NCBI GenBank assembly: GCA_013153655.1
Contig: JAADEB010000127.1
Coordinates: 1 to 22,495, forward strand
Direction of reading: 5' to 3'
Source: Chlorobiota bacterium
GTDB taxonomy: Bacteria > Bacteroidota > Bacteroidia > Flavobacteriales > Flavobacteriaceae
DNA length: 22,495 nucleotides
Shown here piece after piece: positions 17,227 through 22,495 of this stretch. The notes beneath the pieces were generated by a model. That model did not search any database and was not told the origin of the DNA. It was given only the letters and a program-made list of their open reading frames with translations. Numbering within the stretch: position 1 is the first letter of the stretch; every line of letters begins with the position of its first letter. A program made the position numbers and the translations under genes.

Positions 17227-17877
17227 TTAAAGCTTTTGGCCGTATGCCAGGTCTCCGGCATCTCCCAAGCCCGGCACGATATAAGCCTTATCATTCAAAT
17301 AATCATCGATATCGGCCACCCAGAGTTCGGTTTCCGGGGGCATGCTTCGTTGAAGATATTCGATACCTTCGGGCGCGGCGATTACGGAGATAATATGCGT
17401 TTTGGCAGGGCGCGAGCCTTGGGTTAGAACACGAAACACGGCTTCCAGCGACCGGCCCGTGGCCAACATGGGATCGGCCAGGAGCAGGGTTTTGCCTTCC
17501 AAAGGCGGCATGGCCAAATATTCCACCGCTATTTCAAACGAATGGTCGTCCGTGTGTTTACGATAGGCCGAAACAAAGGCATTTTCCGCATTATCGAAGA
17601 TATTGAGCAATCCGTTGTGCAAAGGCAAGCCTGCGCGCAATACGGATGCTATCACAAGGGATTCATCCGGAAGCGGAATCTCTTTCTCACCCAAGGGGGT
17701 GGTGATTTTTACGGGTCGATAACGAAAAGTTTTGCTCACTTCATTGGCGATAAATTCACCGATACGCTCGATGTTGCGCCGGAAACGCATACTGTCCTTT
17801 TGGATACGGACATCCCGGATTTCGGCCAAATATTTGTTGAGAATACTGGGTTGTGCGGCTACATGATGTATGTTCAT
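17227..17877 (-). CDS. upp: Uracil phosphoribosyltransferase
   Basis: Cytosolic pyrimidine-salvage enzyme that makes UMP from uracil and PRPP. I choose the ATG at 17877 (216 aa, MNIHHVAAQPSILN), which matches the usual UPRTase N-terminus; the longer frame would begin with a TTG at 17895 lying against the T tract of the preceding terminator. Motifs: VLRAGLPLHNGL (79-90), the PRPP loop LLLADPMLATGRS (131-143), and the uracil-binding C-terminus IVPGLGDAGDLAYGQKL (200-216). The ATG lies about 28 nt after a strong hairpin terminator, with no clear promoter box in between. The gene ends 136 bp before the T9SS cassette, which has its own promoter. Confidence 0.96.
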   Translation of the reverse strand: MNIHHVAAQPSILNKYLAEIRDVRIQKDSMRFRRNIERIGEFIANEVSKTFRYRPVKITTPLGEKEIPLPDESLVIASVLRAGLPLHNGLLNIFDNAENAFVSAYRKHTDDHSFEIAVEYLAMPPLEGKTLLLADPMLATGRSLEAVFRVLTQGSRPAKTHIISVIAAPEGIEYLQRSMPPETELWVADIDDYLNDKAYIVPGLGDAGDLAYGQKL

Positions 17878-17905
17878 AGGGCATTGGATTTTCAATACAA
17901 AAAAA

Positions 17906-17930
17906 ATCCCCGAACCCTAAGGCCGGGGAT
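17906..17930 (-). terminator. Intrinsic terminator after the YugP-like protease gene
   Basis: ATCCCCG (17906-17912) pairs with CGGGGAT (17924-17930) around an 11-nt loop; on the - strand the stem runs into eight T residues. It starts 34 nt after the protease stop codon and lies only about 28 nt before the upp ATG. Confidence 0.85.
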
Positions 17931-17964
17931 AAATATTTCATATGTTAACAAGGCTGTACGCATC

Positions 17965-18642
17965 TTAGCGACGGGAGTTATATATATTAATGTAATAAAG
18001 CAATGTGGCCAAAGAACTGAGGGCGGCCACCACATAAGTACGTGCGGCCCATTTGAGCGCATCGGCCACACCTTTCTTTTCTTCCGCGGTAACCAAACCG
18101 CTTTCGTCAAGCCAGCGTTTGGCCCGGGCACTGGCATCATATTCCACCGGCAAGGTGATAAAACTAAAAATCACGGTCAGGGCAAACAACACGATACCGG
18201 CCAGCAACAATTGAGGAAAAGCATGAATCATCATAATCCCCGCAATAAGCAAAATGGATATCAATTTGGATGAAAAGCTTACCACGGGCACCATGGCCGA
18301 GCGCAATTTCAACCACCGGTATCCGCGCGCATGTTGCACAGCATGCCCCACTTCATGTGCCGCCACCGCAGCAGCCGCCACACTTCGCGAACCGTAAACC
18401 GGACCGCTCAGATTCACCGTCTTTTTAAGCGGATTGTAGTGGTCGGTTAATGCGCCGGGAGTGGAAATGACTTTTACGTCATCTATACCGTGCGCCTCCA
18501 ACATGGCCTCCGCAATTTCCTTACCGCTCATACCGGCCCGTAGAGGAATTTTTCCGTATTTGTTAAATTTGGATTTCAATCGCCCTTGAACGATCATTCC
18601 GATAATACCGATAAGGGCAATAAGAAGATAAGCTCCTGACAT
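17965..18642 (-). CDS. Membrane zinc metallopeptidase, YugP-like
   Basis: This 225-aa integral membrane protein carries the gluzincin-type motif HEVGH at residues 96-100 (AAAVAAHEVGHAVQHARGY). A conserved Glu in LPVEYDASARA (168) is the likely third zinc ligand. Hydrophobic segments lie at about 2-18, 118-136, 143-164 and 203-221, so the active site should sit at the membrane surface. The length and motifs match the Zn_peptidase_2 (YugP, DUF232) family, whose substrates are unknown. The ATG at 18642 gives a first transmembrane helix directly at the N-terminus. A candidate promoter lies upstream and an intrinsic terminator downstream, so it may be a single-gene transcript. Confidence 0.93.
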   Translation of the reverse strand: MSGAYLLIALIGIIGMIVQGRLKSKFNKYGKIPLRAGMSGKEIAEAMLEAHGIDDVKVISTPGALTDHYNPLKKTVNLSGPVYGSRSVAAAAVAAHEVGHAVQHARGYRWLKLRSAMVPVVSFSSKLISILLIAGIMMIHAFPQLLLAGIVLFALTVIFSFITLPVEYDASARAKRWLDESGLVTAEEKKGVADALKWAARTYVVAALSSLATLLYYINIYNSRR

Positions 18643-18659
18643 AAATATTTTTTTGTTTA

Positions 18660-18692
18660 TAAAGATATCAAAAATTATTCCATTTCGTTCAA
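18660..18692 (-). promoter_or_regulatory. Candidate promoter of the YugP-like protease gene
   Basis: On the - strand TATCTTTA (18660-18667) matches seven of eight positions of TAnnTTTG, with a TTG (18690-18692) 22 nt upstream. The ATG follows 17 nt after the -7 box. The -33 TTG lies two bases outside the pdxH stop codon. Confidence 0.4.
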
Positions 18693-18693
18693 G

Positions 18694-19341
18694 CTAACTG
18701 CTCAACCTGATTTTTTTCCAAGTAAAATCTTTTTGCAATTCATACAAAACCCTGTCGTGCAACCGGTTGGGACGTCCTTGCCAAAATTCGATTTTCACGG
18801 GCTTGACAATATAACCGCCCCAATGAGGCGGACGGGGAATGTCGCGGCCTTCGAATTTTTTTTCAAATTCCCGGAAACGTTCTTCCAAATATTTTTTCGA
18901 CGGCACGGGCCGGGATTGTTCCGAAGCCCAAGCTCCGATTTGACTTCCACGCGGCCGCAGGGCAAAGTAGCCGTCCGAAAGGTTTTCGGGTATTTTTTCG
19001 GCTTTGCCCTTAATGATGACTTGACGTTCCAGTACGGGCCAATGAAAATGAAGGCTCACATGAGGATTTTCCGCAATATCTTTTCCTTTATCGCTCAAAT
19101 AATTGGTGTAGAAAATAAAACCGTCCCATTGAAACTTTTTCAAAAGTACGGTTCGCACCCCCGGGAAACCGTCGCGCCCGAAGGTGGCCAACTGCATGGC
19201 ATTGGGTTCCACACAATTTTCATCCCTTTCGGCCTGAGCAAACCAATCGCGAAAAAGTTCCATGGGATTGGCGGGTGCGGTATGTTCGTCCAATTCGTAT
19301 TTGGCATATTGCCTTCGGTATGCACTTAAATCTTTTTCCAT
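18694..19341 (-). CDS. pdxH: Pyridoxamine 5'-phosphate oxidase
   Basis: FMN-dependent cytosolic enzyme that oxidises pyridoxine or pyridoxamine 5'-phosphate to the cofactor PLP. The 215-aa length is typical. Recognisable blocks: PNAMQLATFGRDGFPGVRTV with RTVLLK (63-68, FMN phosphate contact region), FYTNYLSDKG (77-86), the RPRGSQIGAWASEQS signature (129-143), and the C-terminal PPHWGGYIV...IEFWQGRPNRLHDR (171-197), which contains the substrate and FMN contact residues. The gene starts six bases after rnz ends, so the two are probably in one operon; the metabolic link between them is not obvious. Confidence 0.97.
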   Translation of the reverse strand: MEKDLSAYRRQYAKYELDEHTAPANPMELFRDWFAQAERDENCVEPNAMQLATFGRDGFPGVRTVLLKKFQWDGFIFYTNYLSDKGKDIAENPHVSLHFHWPVLERQVIIKGKAEKIPENLSDGYFALRPRGSQIGAWASEQSRPVPSKKYLEERFREFEKKFEGRDIPRPPHWGGYIVKPVKIEFWQGRPNRLHDRVLYELQKDFTWKKIRLSS

Positions 19342-19347
19342 TTTCGT

Positions 19348-20256
19348 TCAGAAAATTAAAGTTTTACCTTCATGGGCCAATTCGGTTTCGGGAAATATTT
19401 CTCGCGCTTCTTCCAACAGGACGTTCAGATTCCGGTAACGGGACGAAAAATGACCGATAATCAACTTTTTTACCCCTGCCATGCGGGCTATTTCCGCCGC
19501 CTGCGCGGCCGTACTATGTCCGGTTTTTTCGGCCAAATGCCTTTCGCTTTCGGCAAAGGTGGCTTCATGGTAAAGCACGTCCGCCCCGGAAATTTCAGGC
19601 ACTATGGCGGGATTGAAGGCCGTGTCGGTGATGTAGGCATACATACGGGGCGCCGGAGGCGGGAGCGTGAGTTCCTCATTGGGGATGATACTTCCGTCGT
19701 CCCGTACAAAATCCTTTCCGTCTTTCAGGTTGTGATAAGCCCAAATACCGATTTCGGGATAGCGGGCTATGGCTTCGGGATTAAGCTTGCGCGGGGCCGG
19801 TTTTTCCCGGATCACAAAGCCCGTGGTGGGGGTCCGGTGAAGCAACGGAACACTTCGGACCGTAAATTTTTTTTCGTCCAAAATCAGCCGGGGTTCATCC
19901 GCATCCAAGGAATGAAAGTGTAAGGGATAGGTCAACTCCACTTGGGTGGCATGAAACACTTCGTCCAAAAGGCGTTTCAAGGGAGGCGGACCGTAAAGGT
20001 GCATTTCGGTCCGGCGATCCAGCAAGCGCAAAGTGGACAAAAAACCGAAAAGGCCGTACACATGATCGCCGTGAAGATGCGTAATAAAAATATGTTTGAT
20101 TCGTCCGAATTTTACTCCGTAACGCCGCAATTGCATCTGCATCCCCTCGCCGGCATCCAAAACAAGCCAATGGTTATGAACCGATAAAGCCTGCGATGAA
20201 GGAAATTCGCCGGGCTTGGGGGTGGCGGAATGACAACCTAGAATACGGAGTTCCAT
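19348..20256 (-). CDS. rnz: Ribonuclease Z
   Basis: tRNA 3'-end processing endonuclease of the metallo-beta-lactamase fold, which removes 3' trailers from pre-tRNAs. The 302-aa length is normal for the bacterial short form. Zinc ligands are visible in FITHLHGDHVYGL (His60, His62, Asp64, His65), LLHRTPTTGF (His140), ITDTAF (Asp211), and HFSSRY (His269). GHSTA (His247) fits the second catalytic motif. The GEGMQMQLRRYGV segment (36-48) is characteristic of the RNase Z N-terminus. The ATG at 20256 begins ten bases after the stop of the 56-aa membrane protein gene, and pdxH follows six bases downstream. Confidence 0.96.
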   Translation of the reverse strand: MELRILGCHSATPKPGEFPSSQALSVHNHWLVLDAGEGMQMQLRRYGVKFGRIKHIFITHLHGDHVYGLFGFLSTLRLLDRRTEMHLYGPPPLKRLLDEVFHATQVELTYPLHFHSLDADEPRLILDEKKFTVRSVPLLHRTPTTGFVIREKPAPRKLNPEAIARYPEIGIWAYHNLKDGKDFVRDDGSIIPNEELTLPPPAPRMYAYITDTAFNPAIVPEISGADVLYHEATFAESERHLAEKTGHSTAAQAAEIARMAGVKKLIIGHFSSRYRNLNVLLEEAREIFPETELAHEGKTLIF

Positions 20257-20266
20257 ATATCCCGGT

Positions 20267-20437
20267 TTAGATGGGCCACGCCACCATAATGAGCCACACC
20301 ACCAATAGGCCGATCATCACGATGGCGGCCATACGCATCAATTTTTCCTGACGCCGAAGCCGGTGGTGCAAATCCATTAATTGTTGGTCCTGACGCCGGA
20401 TATGTTCTTTAAGTTCCCTGTATTGTTCGTTATTCAT
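20267..20437 (-). CDS. Small single-pass membrane protein (56 aa)
   Basis: I do not recognise a family. The frame starts with ATG at 20437, inside the last codons of phoH, overlapping it by eight bases, and ends with TAA ten bases before rnz. The protein opens MNNEQYRELKEHIRRQDQQL, a charged helix likely to form a short coiled coil (residues about 4-33), followed by Arg/Lys residues and a hydrophobic stretch MAAIVMIGLLVVWLIMVAW (36-54) that fits one transmembrane helix with the charged helix in the cytoplasm. Reading-frame preservation, start-stop overlap and tight spacing on both sides argue that it is real and translationally coupled to phoH. Its function is unknown. Confidence 0.7.
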   Translation of the reverse strand: MNNEQYRELKEHIRRQDQQLMDLHHRLRRQEKLMRMAAIVMIGLLVVWLIMVAWPI

Positions 20438-21401
20438 CTTTTATGGGTTTTGAAGGTTTTTTCTCCATGGTTTTGTATGCATCGATTATGCGCTTGACCA
20501 AGGGGTGGCGCACCACATCCTGGTCACTCAATTGAATGATATCCACACCCGGAATGTCCCCCAACAAACGCATGGCTTCGAACAAACCGGAATTCTGGCC
20601 CCGGCGCAAATCGATTTGGGTGGGGTCGCCCGTGATAATAAATTTGGCATTAATCCCCATACGGGTCAGAAACATCTTCATCTGGCTGCGTGTGGTGTTC
20701 TGCGCTTCGTCTAAGATTACGAAGGCATTGTCCAACGTACGCCCCCGCATAAAGGCCAAAGGAGCGATTTGGATAATATTGCTTTCCATCAAATCCTGCA
20801 ATTTACCCGAAGGTATCATATCGAAAAGCGCGTCGTAGAGCGGTTGCATGTAAGGGTCCAGTTTCTCCTTCATGTCGCCGGGCAAGAAGCCCAGGTTTTC
20901 ACCCGCTTCCACGGCCGGACGCGTCAGGATAATACGTTTCACTTCCTTATTTTTCAATGCTCTTACGGCCATGGCCACACTCACATAGGTCTTCCCCGTA
21001 CCGGCCGGCCCGGTCACAAACACCATATCGTGCTTTTGCACCGAGCGTACAATACGCTGCTGATTGGGGGTACGCGGCTTGATGATGCGCCCTCCCACTC
21101 CGTGGACGATGATATCCTCATCATCCAAAAAACGCCGGTAGGCCCCGTTCTCGGTCATGATGATTTTTTCCATGACTTCGGGATCCAGGGAATGATAATT
21201 GTCCACATAGTCCAACATCAACCGGACCTTCTCCGCCAAATTTTCGATTTCCGACTCTTCGCCCAACAATTTGAGCAAATTGCCGCGACTGATGATTTTG
21301 ATTTTGGGATAAAAGGTTTTCAGCACGTTCAGGTTGCTGTTGGCCTCCCCCAGAAAGTCCACAAGCTGGTCTTGATGAATCTCGATGATTTTTTCGCTCA
21401 A
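20430..21401 (-). CDS. phoH: PhoH-like ATPase
   Basis: PhoH/YbeZ-type cytosolic P-loop ATPase linked to RNA metabolism, often partnered with the endoribonuclease YbeY. The 323-aa length is typical. An N-terminal small KH-like region (about 1-80) precedes the ATPase domain. Walker A is GPAGTGKT (131-138) and Walker B is VILDEAQN (228-235). RPAVEAGENLGFLPGD (161-176), GDPTQIDL (258-265) and VVRHPLVKRII further support the family. The start appears to be TTG at 21401 (TTG AGC GAA AAA): the in-frame stop at 21441-21443 leaves no ATG or GTG upstream, and the next Met is at residue 62, inside the conserved N-terminal region. It follows the YpfJ-like gene by 32 bp and overlaps the 56-aa gene by eight bases. 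Confidence 0.94.
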   Translation of the reverse strand: MSEKIIEIHQDQLVDFLGEANSNLNVLKTFYPKIKIISRGNLLKLLGEESEIENLAEKVRLMLDYVDNYHSLDPEVMEKIIMTENGAYRRFLDDEDIIVHGVGGRIIKPRTPNQQRIVRSVQKHDMVFVTGPAGTGKTYVSVAMAVRALKNKEVKRIILTRPAVEAGENLGFLPGDMKEKLDPYMQPLYDALFDMIPSGKLQDLMESNIIQIAPLAFMRGRTLDNAFVILDEAQNTTRSQMKMFLTRMGINAKFIITGDPTQIDLRRGQNSGLFEAMRLLGDIPGVDIIQLSDQDVVRHPLVKRIIDAYKTMEKKPSKPIKDE

Positions 21402-21433
21402 TGAATTGAAATTTAATCGATTATGCCGGCACG

Positions 21434-22297
21434 TTACAATTTACTGTAAGGAATGTCGAAGGTGTTGCCTCCGTTGATGTCTCCGCTCTTGAAACCTTTC
21501 AGAAACCAACGAACCCGTTGCTCCGAAGTACCGTGCGTAAAGGCATCCGGCACCACATAACCCATGGAACGCTTCTGAATGCGGTCGTCACCCACGGCGG
21601 CGGCGGCACGAACGGCTTCTTCAATATCGCCTTCGTCCAACACATGTTTCATTTTCTGAATATGATGCGCCCATACCCCGGCCAGGTAATCGGCCTGCAA
21701 TTCCAAGCGCACCGACAACTTGTTAAACTCGCTCTTGCTCATACGCGGCCGCATGCGTTCCACCTGACGCGTAATCCCCAAAAGGTTCTGAACATGATGT
21801 CCCACCTCGTGCGACACCACATAGGCCATGGCAAAATCACCCGTGGCACCGAATTTGTTTTTCAAATCCCGGTAAAAACTCAAATCCAAATACACCTTCC
21901 CGTCCGCAGGACAGTAGAAAGGTCCCACGGCCGAATTGGCCATTCCGCAAGCCGCGCGCGTCACTCCGTCGTACAACACCAACGTAGGATATTGGTATTG
22001 CCGGTGGAGCTGATCCCTGAATATTTTGGACCAGACATCCTCATTATCCTTAAACACCACTTTTACAAATTGCGCCAATTCCTCATCGGCCCGTTGGCCG
22101 CCCGCAGGCGCGCTCTGCTGTTCCACGGGCGCCTGCTGCATTTGTTGCAACAACTCCGTAGGCGGATTACCGGTCAAAAAAGTATAGGCCAAAGCCAAAA
22201 TCAAGGTGCCGATTCCAACGGTGCCCCCCACCCGGCGAACGGTCCGTCCGCGGCGGTCTTCCACATGGGTGCTTTGTTCTCGTCCTCTCCAACGCAT
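21434..22297 (-). CDS. Neutral zinc metallopeptidase, YpfJ family
   Basis: This 287-aa predicted membrane-anchored zinc peptidase belongs to the putative neutral zinc metallopeptidase family (PF04228, YpfJ). The ATG at 22297 gives the family start MRWRGREQSTHVEDRRG; the longer frame would need a TTG at 22324. One transmembrane helix (about 26-43) is followed by a Gln/Pro/Ala-rich linker and the catalytic domain. That domain carries CGMANSAVGPFYCPADGKVYLDLSF-type sequence (117-141), the HEVGHH motif (163-168), and LELQADYLAGVW (198-209), where Glu199 is the probable third zinc ligand. The substrate is unknown. It heads the - strand run ypfJ-like, phoH, 56-aa gene, rnz, pdxH, all tightly spaced. 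Confidence 0.93.
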   Translation of the reverse strand: MRWRGREQSTHVEDRRGRTVRRVGGTVGIGTLILALAYTFLTGNPPTELLQQMQQAPVEQQSAPAGGQRADEELAQFVKVVFKDNEDVWSKIFRDQLHRQYQYPTLVLYDGVTRAACGMANSAVGPFYCPADGKVYLDLSFYRDLKNKFGATGDFAMAYVVSHEVGHHVQNLLGITRQVERMRPRMSKSEFNKLSVRLELQADYLAGVWAHHIQKMKHVLDEGDIEEAVRAAAAVGDDRIQKRSMGYVVPDAFTHGTSEQRVRWFLKGFKSGDINGGNTFDIPYSKL

Positions 22298-22321
22298 AGT
22301 GTTCTTTTTTAATTTTTTTTT

Positions 22322-22329
22322 CAAATATA
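22322..22329 (-). promoter_or_regulatory. Candidate -7 box of the YpfJ-like gene
   Basis: TATATTTG on the - strand matches TAnnTTTG exactly and ends 24 nt upstream of the ATG at 22297. The position expected for the -33 TTG carries CTGG, so the promoter is only half supported. Confidence 0.45.
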
Positions 22330-22381
22330 CGGCAATTCCTTTTTTCGTACCAGCATGACCCGGAAATCATCATTTGTTTTT

Positions 22382-22495
22382 TTAGGGCGCGTCCCTTCCT
22401 CGGGCCGGCGCGCAAGGCCGCGGGTCGGGTGCTCCGCTAATAGTTCGCTCGGGTCTGCTCTCGGTCGGCATGCGGCGTACGGTGGCTTCCGTTGG
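22382..22495. repeat. GC-rich non-coding element, truncated by the window edge
   Basis: From about 22384 the sequence changes sharply from AT-rich leader to very GC-rich DNA (CGGGCCGGCGCGCAAGGCCG and similar) with alternating purine-pyrimidine clusters and repeated CTCGG/TCGGT strings. No credible protein is encoded. It resembles GC-rich dispersed intergenic repeats I remember from Bacteroidota genomes, but I cannot name a family, and the right end is not in the window. Confidence 0.45.

Noticed and set aside
17878..17895. TTG start for Upp
   Set aside because: It abuts the terminator T tract, and the ATG at 17877 matches the usual family N-terminus.

Overview
This window is chromosomal DNA from a member of the Bacteroidota, most likely a Flavobacteriia-like or related gliding lineage. 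The evidence is a full-length SprA (the outer-membrane translocon of the type IX secretion system, T9SS) directly behind ruvA, a three-gene T9SS cassette (type-B-sorted surface protein, PorP/SprF-like protein, PorE-like OmpA protein), a DUF4837 lipoprotein, TAnnTTTG-type promoter boxes and no consistent Shine-Dalgarno sequences. Genus cannot be assigned from the sequence alone.

Layout. Positions 1-389 hold a mosaic of short repeats, including a MITE-like inverted-repeat element. ruvA (486-1073) and sprA (1095-8204) follow on the + strand. Positions 8205-8877 separate convergent genes and hold an inverted, partly interrupted copy of the left mosaic plus a tandem array of 54-bp hairpin units. 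Everything from 8878 to 22297 is on the - strand. Read in transcription order it runs: neutral zinc metallopeptidase (YpfJ-like), phoH, an unlisted 56-aa membrane protein, rnz, pdxH, then a membrane Zn protease (YugP-like), upp, the T9SS cassette (type-B CTD protein, PorP/SprF-like, PorE-like), and finally pgk, a LysM lytic transglycosylase and the DUF4837 lipoprotein. The last about 110 bases are an abruptly GC-rich non-coding stretch cut by the window edge.

How the genes work together. SprA forms the export channel for T9SS cargo. The 17090-12647 cassette looks like a cargo protein with its own PorP/SprF partner and a periplasmic peptidoglycan-binding PorE-like protein. The other genes are housekeeping: Holliday-junction processing, tRNA 3' maturation, PLP synthesis, uracil salvage, glycolysis and wall turnover. 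I see no phage, CRISPR, IS transposase or defence system. The least ordinary items are the inverted repeat modules around ruvA-sprA, the 54-bp hairpin array, the 56-aa gene overlapping phoH, two strong terminators placed only about 25-30 nt before the next start codon, and the GC-rich edge element.
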